A DNA stretch of 64,000 nucleotides from Herbiconiux sp. (lineage in GTDB: Bacteria; Actinomycetota; Actinomycetes; Actinomycetales; Microbacteriaceae): positions 868,001 to 932,000 of the forward strand of contig NZ_SCVE01000012.1 in the NCBI RefSeq assembly GCF_004297105.1, written 5' to 3'. The notes under the pieces were generated by a model. That model saw only the letters and a list, made by a program, of their open reading frames with translations, was not told where the DNA came from and did not search any database. Both the position numbers and the translations under genes were made by a program. This document shows, piece by piece, positions 32,224-41,571 of the stretch (positions within the stretch are counted from its first letter, which is position 1; each line of letters starts with the position of its first letter).

Positions 32224-33263
32224 GCACACTGATCGAACGCCCCACCGCGGGCCCGTCGAACGCGGCCAAGCCCTCGCTGCTGTCGAGGCTCAAGCCCAAC
32301 CTCGAGACCCTTCCCACCCTCGCCGCCGTGGTGATCTTCGTGGGCATGATCATCTACGGCGAGATCGCGTACGGCCGGATCGTGCAGGCCAACACGATCT
32401 CGAACCTGCTGATCAACAACGCCTACCTCATCATCCTCGCGGTCGGCCTCACCTTCGTGATCCTCACCGGCGGCGTCGACCTGTCGGTGGGTGCGGTGAT
32501 CGCGATCAGCAGCCTCGTGGGCGTGATGCTCGCCAATGCCGGCTGGAACCCGGCCGTGGTGGTGGTGCTGATGATCGCGATCGGATCGGCCTTCGGCGTC
32601 GCATCCGGCATCCTGGTGCAGTACTTCAACGTGCAACCGTTCATCGCCACTCTGGCGATGATGTTCCTGGCCCGCGGTCTCGCCTCGATGCTGAGCACGA
32701 CGCCCGAGAGACTGGCCGACGACTCCGCCATCCGCAGCCTCTCGACGGAGTGGAAGGTGATCGACGGGCCGAAGACCAACGACCTCATCACCACTCCGAA
32801 CGTGCTCATCGCCGTGCTGGTGGTGGCCGTGGCCTTCTTCGTGCTGCACCGCACCCGGCTCGGCCGCACCGTGTACGCGATCGGCGGCTCCGAGTCGTCG
32901 GCGCTCCTCATGGGGCTGCCCGTGGTGCGCACCAAGCTCACGGTCTACGTGATCAGCGGAACCCTCGCCGGCCTCGCCGCTGTGGTGTACACGTCGAAAC
33001 TCGGCATCGCCCAGAACATCACCGGCGTCGGCTGGGAACTGGATGCGATCGCCGCGGTGATCATCGGAGGCACGCTGCTCACGGGTGGTGCCGGCTTCGT
33101 GCTCGGTTCGGTCGTCGGCGCCCTGGTACTCGGCCTCATGAACGTGCTGATCACCCGCGACGGCAGCATCCCGCCCGAGGCCACCACCATCATCACGGGC
33201 GGCATCCTGCTCGTGTTCGTCCTGCTGCAGAGGCTCGTGGTCTCGCGGCGTCGAAAGACCTGA
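32220..33263 (+). CDS. Sugar ABC importer permease 2 (YjfF-like)
   Basis: 347 residues. ILAVGLTFVILTGGVDLSVG (about 77-96) and AVIIGGTLLTGGAGFVLGSV (about 279-298) mark the same permease family. SSALLMGLPVVRTKLTVYVI follows the YjfF pattern. Overlaps permease 1 (ATGA); 54 bases precede the first GH43 gene, which may be read from the same transcript. Confidence 0.94.
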   Translation: MSTLIERPTAGPSNAAKPSLLSRLKPNLETLPTLAAVVIFVGMIIYGEIAYGRIVQANTISNLLINNAYLIILAVGLTFVILTGGVDLSVGAVIAISSLVGVMLANAGWNPAVVVVLMIAIGSAFGVASGILVQYFNVQPFIATLAMMFLARGLASMLSTTPERLADDSAIRSLSTEWKVIDGPKTNDLITTPNVLIAVLVVAVAFFVLHRTRLGRTVYAIGGSESSALLMGLPVVRTKLTVYVISGTLAGLAAVVYTSKLGIAQNITGVGWELDAIAAVIIGGTLLTGGAGFVLGSVVGALVLGLMNVLITRDGSIPPEATTIITGGILLVFVLLQRLVVSRRRKT

Positions 33264-33317
33264 CCCGACCCTTTATCTCGCTCCACCCCTAGAACCCTCT
33301 GAAACGGGAGAACTGCA

Positions 33318-36300
33318 ATGACGCATGCCCTCATCCGCCCTGTGGTGGCGATGGCCACGCTCGCGCTCGCGGTGCCGCTGCTCGGCACCGCGCCGGCCGC
33401 GGCGGCGGCCGACGATCCGCTGGTGCTGCACTACGCGCTCGACGAGACCAGCGGAACCACGGCGGTCGACAGCTCGGGCAACGGCCACGACGCGACCTTC
33501 GTGGGCTCGCCCGCGTTGGGCGGCGCATCCGGTGTGCGGCTCGACGGCGTCGACGACTACGTGAAGCTGCCGAACGACGTGCTCGCCGGCCTCGACTCCG
33601 TGACGGTGAGCACCGAGGTGCTGATCCGGTCGGAGCAGGCGTCGCCCTACTTCATCTTCGGCCTCGGCAACCCGGCCACGAGCAACTCCGGCTCGGGCTA
33701 CCTCTTCGCGACGGGCAACTCGTACCGGGCCGCGATCACGACGGGCAACTGGAGCGGCGAGCAGGGGATGAACTCCGGCGCCGACCTCGCGCGCGGAGTG
33801 TGGAAGACGGTCACCTACACGCTCGACGACGCGTCGGACACCGCGCGTCTCTACCTCGACGGCGTCCAGGTCGCCGAGCGCACCGGTGTGACGGTGAAGC
33901 CCAAGGACCTCGGCGGCGGCGTCACCACCGACAACGCCATCGGCAAGTCCAACTACGCCAGCGACCGGTTGCTCGCCGGCAGCGTGCGCGACTTCCGCAT
34001 CTACGGCGCCGCCCTCGATGCCACGCAGGTCGCCGCCCTCTCCGCCGACGACGCCACCCGGGTTCAGCGCGACGCCGCGCAGCTCGATCTCGGCGACCTC
34101 TCGGCGGTGCAGGCGAACCTCGCCCTGCCGACCACGGGTGTCAACGGCTCGACGATCAGCTGGGCCTCGGATGCGCCCTCGACCATCTCGACGACGGGTG
34201 CGGTGACCCGCCCCGCGGCCGGCTCCGGCAACGCCTCGGTGCTCCTGACCGCCACGATCTCGCGAGGCGGGTCGAGTGAGACCCGCTCGTTCACGGCCAC
34301 CGTCGTCGCCCTCCGCGACGACCAGGGCGACGTGGAGGCCGCCGCCGCCGACCTCGCCGTCGCGAACCTCGACGACGTGCGAGGCAACATCACCCTGCCC
34401 GGCGCTCCGGCGGGGATCGACATCGCCTGGTCGTCATCGGATCCCGCGGTGATCGGCATCGACGGTGTCGTGACGCGGCCGAACGCCGACACGACCATCC
34501 AGCTCACGGCCACCCTCACCAAGGGCACGGCTTCGGCCACCCGCACGTTCGATGCGGCCGTCAAGGCCGCCGTGGCGCCCGCCGAGTACGAGGGCTATGC
34601 CTTCGCCTACTTCACGGGCAACTCGCTCGAGGGCGAGAACATCTACTTCGCCGCGAGCGAGGGCAACAACGCGCTCGACTGGAACGAGCTGAACGGCGGT
34701 CAGCCGGTGCTACGCTCGACCGAGGGCACGAAGGGTCTGCGCGACCCGTTCCTCATCCGGTCGCCCGAGGGCGACACGTTCTACCTCATCGCCACCGACC
34801 TCTCGATCGGCAGCGGAACGTCGTGGGGTGACTCCGTGCGCCAGGGCAGCAAGTACATCGAGGTGTGGGAGTCGCACGACCTCAAGACCTGGTCGGCGCA
34901 GCGCCACATCAAGGTGGCACCGGACAACGCCGGCATGACCTGGGCGCCCGAGGCCTACTACGACGACACCATCGGTGCCTACGTTGTGTTCTGGGCATCC
35001 GCCCTCTACGGAGACGACGACCCCGGCCACACGGGCAACACCTACCACCGCATGATGTACGCCACCACGCGCGACTTCGTCTCCTTCAGCGAGCCCCAGG
35101 TCTGGCAGGACCAGGGGGTGTCGCGCATCGACTCGACCGTGCTCAAGGAAGACGGCGTCTACTACCGCTTCACGAAAGACGAGGGCGCGAACACCGGATG
35201 CGCCGACATCATCCAGGAGTCGTCGACCGACCTGCGAGCCACCCTCCCGTCGTGGACCCAGATCGACAGCTGCATCGGCCGCGATGCCGGCACCAGCGCC
35301 GTGGAGGGCCCGACCGCCTTCAAGGCCAACCCCGGTGACATCAACGGCGAGAAGTTCTACCTGTTCGTCGACGAGTACGGCGGGCGCGGTTACATCCCGC
35401 TCGAGACCGGCGACATCGCCAACCCCGACTGGAAGGTCTCGGCCGGCTACGACCTGCCGGCCAGCCCCCGCCACGGAACGGTGCTCCCCGTGACCGCCGC
35501 CGAGCTCGAGTCGCTCAACGACTCCCTCGGTGCCGGCCCGGCTCCGGCCCCGGTGAACGCCGACGGCGAGATCCTCCGCTACGACTTCGAGGACGGGTCG
35601 GGCAGTGTCGTGCACGACGTGTCCGGCAACGGTCAGGATGCGATGATCTCGGGCGGTGCCGCGTGGGACGGTGACTCCCTCGTCTTCGACGGATCCAACG
35701 ACTCCGTCGCCCTGCCCGACAACGTGCTCGCCGGCGTCACGGACGTGACCATCGAGGCGGATGTCTGGATCGACCCGTCGCAGGGCACCCCGTACTTCCT
35801 CTACGGCCTCGGCAACACGGTGTCGGGAGCGGGGAACGGGTACCTGTTCAGCACGGGCAACCAGTACCGCACGAGCCTCGCGACCGGGAACTGGACGACC
35901 GAGCAGACTGTGTCGCAGGGATCCGATCTGCCGCGGGGGCGCTGGGCGCACCTCACCTACACGCTCGCCGACACCACGGCGACGATCTATCTCGACGGCC
36001 TCGCCGTCGCGAGCGGCACCGTCACCAGCGACCCGGGTGACATCGGCGGCGGCTACACCACTGCCAACCACCTGGGGGCGTCGAACTACACCTCGGACAA
36101 GCTGTTCAAGGGCCGCTACCGTGAGTTCGCGATCTACAACCGCGCCCTGTCGGCGACCGAGGTGCTGGGCGCCTCCGGCAACACGTCGGCTCTGGCGGAT
36201 GTGAGCCTGCAGGAGGACGTTCTGAAGATCGCGCCGATCGTGAACAGCCAGACGCACGAGGTGACGTTCGCGGTGAAGCCGGGAACCGACCTCTCCGCTC

Positions 36301-38039
36301 TGACACCGGTGTACTCGACGGCAGCGGGGGTGTCGGCGAGCCCGGCATCCGGAACCACGGTCGACCTCCGCGAGCCGAAGACGGTGACGCTCACGTCCGC
36401 CGGGGGCGACCCGGTGACGTGGACGCTGCGGGCGGTCGAGATGAAGAGCCCGATCATCCCCGGTCTGTACGCCGACCCCAACGTCTTCGCCTGGGGTGAC
36501 ACCTATTACATCTACGCCACCAGTGATGGCTTCCCCGGCTGGGGTGGCAAGACGTTCTACGTCTGGTCGTCGAAGAACCTCGTGGACTGGACCCGCTCGG
36601 CGGATCCCATCCTCACGCTCGACGGCGACGCCGGGAACGTGCCCTGGGCCACCGGCAACGCGTGGGCGCCGACCATCACGGAGAAGAACGGGAAGTTCTA
36701 CTTCTACTTCAGCGGCCACAACCCGTCGGTGGATCGCAAGACTATCGGTGTCGCGGTGGCCGACAGCCCCGCTGGCCCGTTCACGGCACAGTCCGAGGCG
36801 ATGATCCTCAACAACGAGGCCGTCACCTCGGGGCAGGCGATCGACCCGGCGACGTTCACCGACCCGGCGACCGGGAAGAGCTATCTCTTCTGGGGCAACG
36901 GAACGCCTGTCTACGCGGAGCTCTCCGACGACATGCTGTCGATCAAGCAGGACACGGTGAAGCGGATCGACGGTCTGACCGACTTCCGCGAGGGCGCCTT
37001 CGTGAACTACCGCGACGGGCTCTACCACCTGACGTACTCGATCGATGACACCGGATCACCGAACTACCGCGTGGGCTACGCGACCGCCACCAGCGTCGAC
37101 GGCCCGTGGACCTACCGCGGGGTCATCCTGCAGAAGGACGAGTCGCTCGGCATCCTCGGCACCGGTCACAGCTCGATCCTGAACGTGCCCGGCACCGACG
37201 ACTGGTACATCGTGTACCACCGCTTCGCGATGCCGGGTGGTGACGGCCAGCACCGGGAGACCACGATCGACCGGCTGACGTTCGATGCGGAGACCGGCCT
37301 CATGAACACCGTGACGCCGACTCTCACCAGCGTCGAGGCCCAGTCCATCGTCGACCCGCAACCGCTGACGGTGACCATCGCGGGAGCTGCTCGCGAGAAG
37401 GAGACGCTGACCGCGTCGGTGCCCGAGCCCTGGACGGCGAGCTCCATTCAGTGGAGTCGTGACGGCGAGGACATCGAGGGCGCCACGGGGGCGAGCTACC
37501 TGCTCACCGCAGCGGATGTCGGTGCCACGGTCAGCGCGTCGGTGACGGCCGAGAAGCCGTACTGGGATCCTGCCTCGGCAGTGGCCTCGGTCGGGCCGGT
37601 GCTCGCCGCCGGTGGGGGCACGGTCGACCCGGACTCTCCCCAGCTGCTGCTGGAGACGACCACGCTGACCGCGGGCCAGTCGTTCACGGTTCGCGGAAGC
37701 GGGTTCGGTGCGGAAGAGCGGATCGACTTCACGCTCTTCTCGACTCCGACAGCGCTCGGAACCGTGCAGACGGACTCCGCCGGCGCCTTCACCGTGACGC
37801 TCACCGTGCCGACCTCCGTCACCGCGGGCGCCCACACCCTGCGGGCGGCCAGTGCCGATTCGGATGACGTGGCCGAGGTCGCGGTGACCGTGAAGGCGGC
37901 CGCAGGCACCGGCGGGGCCGTCCCCGGAGCCGACCCTCTCGCCAGCACCGGTCTGACCATCGGCTGGTCGCTCGTCGGCGGGGCAGCGCTGCTCGCCGCG
38001 GGACTGCTGCTGGTCATGCGCCGTCGCCGATCGGTGTGA
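33318..38039 (+). CDS. Sortase-anchored surface protein with two GH43 catalytic domains and two LamG domains
   Basis: 1573 residues, start ATG 33318 with GGGAGAA upstream. Order: signal peptide (to about 33), LamG-like (36-245), two atypical Ig-like domains (about 250-420), GH43 domain 1 (about 425-735), LamG-like 2 (about 750-960), a short Ig-like linker, GH43 domain 2 (about 1045-1340), an Ig-like stalk, then the sorting signal LASTG near 1541, a hydrophobic helix and RRRRS. Both GH43 domains keep the base Asp (GLRDPF; YADPN), the WAP strand and the acid Glu (VEGPTAF; REGAF). Likely exo-arabinofuranosidase or arabinanase on the cell wall, feeding the importer directly upstream. The exact linkage is unknown. 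Confidence 0.9.
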   Translation: MTHALIRPVVAMATLALAVPLLGTAPAAAAADDPLVLHYALDETSGTTAVDSSGNGHDATFVGSPALGGASGVRLDGVDDYVKLPNDVLAGLDSVTVSTEVLIRSEQASPYFIFGLGNPATSNSGSGYLFATGNSYRAAITTGNWSGEQGMNSGADLARGVWKTVTYTLDDASDTARLYLDGVQVAERTGVTVKPKDLGGGVTTDNAIGKSNYASDRLLAGSVRDFRIYGAALDATQVAALSADDATRVQRDAAQLDLGDLSAVQANLALPTTGVNGSTISWASDAPSTISTTGAVTRPAAGSGNASVLLTATISRGGSSETRSFTATVVALRDDQGDVEAAAADLAVANLDDVRGNITLPGAPAGIDIAWSSSDPAVIGIDGVVTRPNADTTIQLTATLTKGTASATRTFDAAVKAAVAPAEYEGYAFAYFTGNSLEGENIYFAASEGNNALDWNELNGGQPVLRSTEGTKGLRDPFLIRSPEGDTFYLIATDLSIGSGTSWGDSVRQGSKYIEVWESHDLKTWSAQRHIKVAPDNAGMTWAPEAYYDDTIGAYVVFWASALYGDDDPGHTGNTYHRMMYATTRDFVSFSEPQVWQDQGVSRIDSTVLKEDGVYYRFTKDEGANTGCADIIQESSTDLRATLPSWTQIDSCIGRDAGTSAVEGPTAFKANPGDINGEKFYLFVDEYGGRGYIPLETGDIANPDWKVSAGYDLPASPRHGTVLPVTAAELESLNDSLGAGPAPAPVNADGEILRYDFEDGSGSVVHDVSGNGQDAMISGGAAWDGDSLVFDGSNDSVALPDNVLAGVTDVTIEADVWIDPSQGTPYFLYGLGNTVSGAGNGYLFSTGNQYRTSLATGNWTTEQTVSQGSDLPRGRWAHLTYTLADTTATIYLDGLAVASGTVTSDPGDIGGGYTTANHLGASNYTSDKLFKGRYREFAIYNRALSATEVLGASGNTSALADVSLQEDVLKIAPIVNSQTHEVTFAVKPGTDLSALTPVYSTAAGVSASPASGTTVDLREPKTVTLTSAGGDPVTWTLRAVEMKSPIIPGLYADPNVFAWGDTYYIYATSDGFPGWGGKTFYVWSSKNLVDWTRSADPILTLDGDAGNVPWATGNAWAPTITEKNGKFYFYFSGHNPSVDRKTIGVAVADSPAGPFTAQSEAMILNNEAVTSGQAIDPATFTDPATGKSYLFWGNGTPVYAELSDDMLSIKQDTVKRIDGLTDFREGAFVNYRDGLYHLTYSIDDTGSPNYRVGYATATSVDGPWTYRGVILQKDESLGILGTGHSSILNVPGTDDWYIVYHRFAMPGGDGQHRETTIDRLTFDAETGLMNTVTPTLTSVEAQSIVDPQPLTVTIAGAAREKETLTASVPEPWTASSIQWSRDGEDIEGATGASYLLTAADVGATVSASVTAEKPYWDPASAVASVGPVLAAGGGTVDPDSPQLLLETTTLTAGQSFTVRGSGFGAEERIDFTLFSTPTALGTVQTDSAGAFTVTLTVPTSVTAGAHTLRAASADSDDVAEVAVTVKAAAGTGGAVPGADPLASTGLTIGWSLVGGAALLAAGLLLVMRRRRSV

Positions 38040-38045
38040 TCTCGG

Positions 38046-38160
38046 GCTACTCGACCAGCGCAAGCTCTGCGCTGGTCGAGTAGCCGCGGCCGCCCTTCGA
38101 CGAGCTCAGGGAACGCCGCGGCCGACGCGTATCGAGACCACCCGCCGATCACCGAAACCA
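38046..38160. repeat. REP-like intergenic palindrome between the GH43 genes
   Basis: A perfect 17-bp stem (38046-38062 / 38068-38084) with loop AGCTC contains CTACTCGACCAGCG and its complement. It is followed by CCGCGG-rich inverted sequence with CCCTTCGACGAGCTCAGG and TATCGAGACC. From memory, this CTACTCGACC ... TATCGAGACC arrangement is a common interspersed repeat of Microbacteriaceae. It may also end transcription between the two co-directional genes. Confidence 0.75.
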
Positions 38161-38190
38161 TCGAACAACCCACACCGAAGTGAGTTCCCT

Positions 38191-41100
38191 GTGAGAAAAC
38201 GTCTCGCCATGCTCTCCGCGTTCGCGGTGGCCTTCAGTACCCTGCTCGTCGCGCCGCAGGCATCCGCCGAACCGACCGACAGCGACCTGCTTCTGCACTA
38301 CGACTTCAGCGCGGTGACAGGCACGACCGTGCCCGATCAGTCGCCGCATGCACACGACGGCGTCATCAAAGGAACGGGCGCCACTGTCACGGGCGCCGAG
38401 CTCACCCTCCCGGGAGGGGGGAGCGGCAGCAACGCCGCCTACGTGGAGCTGCCCACCGGCCTCTTCGACGGGCGCGACACGCTCACGATCTCGACGTGGC
38501 TGCGCAACGACAAGGCCTCGGGCAACTACGCGGCCATGTTCTTCGGATCGGCGAACAACCCGCCGTCGCAGTACTGGCTGCTGAACCCGAAGAACCCGGG
38601 CGGCCTGTTCAAGTCGGTGATCACGGGCAGCGCCACCTCGGGTTCCCCGTGGACCTCCGAGGTGGGCATCTCGCCGACCAACGCGGCCAACGGTATCGCC
38701 GGACCGGCGACATCCAGCGCCTGGGGCCTCTACACCACGGTCATCGAGCCCACGCGCATCACCGGCTACTTCGACGGCAAGAAGATCGGCTCGGTGCCGA
38801 CCACCCGGACGGTCAGCCAGTTCGGCTCGAACCTCGTGTCGTACATCGGCAAGTCGTCGTACGCCGACGAGCTCTACAAGGGCGGCGTGCGCGACGTGAA
38901 GGTGTGGACGTCTGCCCTCGGCGACGCGGAGATCGCGGGTGAGTACTACTCCTGGGCCGACGAGGCCACGGTGCAGGCAGCGCTCGCGGCCGACGCCGAT
39001 GCGCTCGCGCCCGGCTCGGGAGCCGTCACCACCGACCGCGATCTCGTCACGACGGGAGCCAACGGGTCGACCGTCGCCTGGGCATCCGATCGCCCGGATG
39101 TCATCGCGAACGACGGCACGGTGACGCGGCCCACCACGGGCGGCGACGTGCTTGTCACCCTCACGGCCACGCTCGAGCTGGCCGGCCGCACCACCACGCG
39201 CGTCTTCGAGGTCACCGTGCTCGCAGACACCCCGCAGAACAACCTGCAGGTGGCCGTCGACGGCTACGACCTCGCGATCAGCCACGTCACCGACGACCTC
39301 GTGCTGCGCACGGCGATCGGCGACGTGACCGTGGCCTGGGCCTCATCGGATGCGGGCACGATCGCGAACGACGGCTCGGTCACCCGGCCGGCCGCCGAGA
39401 AGCAGGTGACCCTCACGGCGACGTTCGGCCTCGACGGCCAGACCGCGACCCGCGACTTCACCGTCACCGTGCTGGCCGCGGATGCCGGCCGGATCGGCTC
39501 GTACATCGTCGACGGCGACACCACGCGAACCGATGTGCTGCACCTCGCCGCGTCGTCGTCGCCGGCTGCCGGTGGTGACTTCGAGGCCCTGAACAACGGG
39601 CGCGGAGTGCTCTACCCGTCTCTCGGCTCGGCGAAGTTCGGGCCTCCCGTCGCCCTGCGCGCACCGGACGGGACCTTCCGTCTCGTCTCGATCGAGAACG
39701 GTTCGGGCTCGAAGCTGTACGTCTACGACTCGGCAGACCTCACCTCGTTCACGAACGAGCGACTGGTGTCGTTCGTGCCCGGCGGAGTGACCGCGACGGC
39801 GGTTGCCGCCCGGTACGACAACGGCATCGGCGCCTATCGCGTGGCCTACACCGGCCAGGGCGGGGTGCGCTTCGAGGTGACCACGGTCGACTTCGCGGCG
39901 TTCAGCGCGCCGGTGGCCGACGCCGGCGCGGACGCCACGCCCGCCGAGACCGGTGACTACCCGGCCGGAGCATCCGGCGCATCCAGCATCGGGGTGACCG
40001 ACGCGGAGTACGCGCGCATCGTGCGGAAGTTCAGCCGAGTCGTGAACACCGGCGTCCAGTCGTTCGGCGACGTGACGGTCGACGAGGGCGAGACCCCGGT
40101 GCTGCCCGAGACCGCGACGGTCGAGTACTCGAGCGGCGACACCTCGTCGATGCCCGTCGAATGGGATGCCGACGATCTCGCGGCCCTCGACTCCGCAGCG
40201 CCGGGCACCTACACGGTCGACGGAACCGTGACGCGGCCGACGTTCCCCGACCCGCTCGTCGAGCGCCGGGCCGACCCCGACGTCACCCTCGGCGACGACG
40301 GCTGGTACTACTTCACCGGCTCCTACCCGATGACCCGCGAGAACGACCCCGACGGCTACGACAGGATCGTGCTGCGCCGGGCGGAGACGATCCAGGGTCT
40401 GAAGACCGCGCCCGAGACCACGATCTGGCACGAGAACACCGATCCCACGCTCAACCGATTCATCTGGGCTCCCGAGCTCGAGAAGATCGGCGACGACTGG
40501 TACATCCTGTTCACGGCCGCCAGAAACGGGGTCTGGGACATCCGGCCCGCCATGCTGAAGTTCACGGGTGAGGAGTTCGGCGGCGCCGCCGCCCTCGACC
40601 CGGCGAACTGGACGAGCCTCGGCCAGGTCAAGGCGGCCCCCGGCGACACCGAGTCGTTCACGCACTTCTCGCTCGACATGACGCACTTCGAGTCGGATGG
40701 CCGGCACTACGTGGTGTGGGCGGAGACCGGCGCGGGCGGATCGACGCTGCGCATGGCCGAGACCGACCCGGTGAACCCGAACCAGCTCATCTCGCCGTCG
40801 TTCCTGCTCTCGACGCCGACCCTGGCGTGGGAGAAGAACGGCGACCAGGCGATCGACGAGGGCCCGGCCGTGATCAAGAGAGACGGCACGATCATGATCG
40901 CCTTCTCGGCGTCGTCGGTCGACGACAAGTACTGCGTGGGCCTGCTCACCGCGGACTCGGCCGCCGACCTGCTCGACCCGGCGTCGTGGACCAAGAACGC
41001 CTACCCGCTGCTGACCAGCGCCGACGTTCCCGGACAGGTCGGCCCCGGTCACAACTCGTTCACCGTCGACGAATACGGCAACCCCGTGATCGTGTACCAC

Positions 41101-41514
41101 TCGCGCACCGTGAACGACTCGTCGAACCCGGGCGAGGCGACGGATGCCGGACTGTTCGATCCTCGCAGGCACGCTCGCGCCGCGCTGGTGCACTTCACGA
41201 GCGACGGCCTGCCCGTCTTCGCGATGACGGCCGACGAGGAGCTCGCCCCCGAGAACGCGGCGGTGCAGGTGCGCGTGATCGTCGAGGGCGACGCGGTCGA
41301 ACCCGGCACGCCGCCAACGACTCCTCCGACTCCAACCACGCCCGACAAGCCCGGTAGTACGGGAACGTCGGGCGGCGGCACGGACTCCGCGAACACCGAC
41401 GGCAGGCTCGGCCAGACCGGGTCCGGCGCTGCCGGGTTCCTGGCCGGGGGACTGCTGCTCGCCATCACCGGACTCGTGCTGGTCATCGCACGACGGCGAA
41501 CCCGCATGGGGTGA
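38191..41514 (+). CDS. Sortase-anchored LamG / GH43 surface protein
   Basis: 1107 residues from GTG 38191. Signal peptide ending PQASA (about 28); LamG-like domain (about 30-255); two atypical Ig-like domains (about 265-430); a propeller-like segment (about 430-600: SLGSAKFGPPVALRAPDGTF, YDSADLTSFTNERLVSFVPG) that lacks a full GH43 triad; a short Ig-like domain (about 620-683); GH43 domain (about 688-1030) with ADPDV, FIWAPELEKIGDDWY and DEGPAVIK as base, strand and acid motifs. A Thr/Pro/Gly linker leads to LGQTG near residue 1070, a hydrophobic helix and RRRTRMG. A probable cell-wall arabinofuranosidase. The dead-looking propeller may bind substrate. Confidence 0.88.
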   Translation: MRKRLAMLSAFAVAFSTLLVAPQASAEPTDSDLLLHYDFSAVTGTTVPDQSPHAHDGVIKGTGATVTGAELTLPGGGSGSNAAYVELPTGLFDGRDTLTISTWLRNDKASGNYAAMFFGSANNPPSQYWLLNPKNPGGLFKSVITGSATSGSPWTSEVGISPTNAANGIAGPATSSAWGLYTTVIEPTRITGYFDGKKIGSVPTTRTVSQFGSNLVSYIGKSSYADELYKGGVRDVKVWTSALGDAEIAGEYYSWADEATVQAALAADADALAPGSGAVTTDRDLVTTGANGSTVAWASDRPDVIANDGTVTRPTTGGDVLVTLTATLELAGRTTTRVFEVTVLADTPQNNLQVAVDGYDLAISHVTDDLVLRTAIGDVTVAWASSDAGTIANDGSVTRPAAEKQVTLTATFGLDGQTATRDFTVTVLAADAGRIGSYIVDGDTTRTDVLHLAASSSPAAGGDFEALNNGRGVLYPSLGSAKFGPPVALRAPDGTFRLVSIENGSGSKLYVYDSADLTSFTNERLVSFVPGGVTATAVAARYDNGIGAYRVAYTGQGGVRFEVTTVDFAAFSAPVADAGADATPAETGDYPAGASGASSIGVTDAEYARIVRKFSRVVNTGVQSFGDVTVDEGETPVLPETATVEYSSGDTSSMPVEWDADDLAALDSAAPGTYTVDGTVTRPTFPDPLVERRADPDVTLGDDGWYYFTGSYPMTRENDPDGYDRIVLRRAETIQGLKTAPETTIWHENTDPTLNRFIWAPELEKIGDDWYILFTAARNGVWDIRPAMLKFTGEEFGGAAALDPANWTSLGQVKAAPGDTESFTHFSLDMTHFESDGRHYVVWAETGAGGSTLRMAETDPVNPNQLISPSFLLSTPTLAWEKNGDQAIDEGPAVIKRDGTIMIAFSASSVDDKYCVGLLTADSAADLLDPASWTKNAYPLLTSADVPGQVGPGHNSFTVDEYGNPVIVYHSRTVNDSSNPGEATDAGLFDPRRHARAALVHFTSDGLPVFAMTADEELAPENAAVQVRVIVEGDAVEPGTPPTTPPTPTTPDKPGSTGTSGGGTDSANTDGRLGQTGSGAAGFLAGGLLLAITGLVLVIARRRTRMG

Positions 41515-41571
41515 CCGCGGCCGGCGCGTCCATCTCAGCCAGTGCGCCTCGCGGCCGTCGAGGCAGCTGAG

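Noticed and set aside
34710-37028. 772-residue minus-strand frame opposite the GH43 gene
   Set aside because: Val/Arg/Gly/Asp-rich antisense shadow; the plus strand has full domain motifs.
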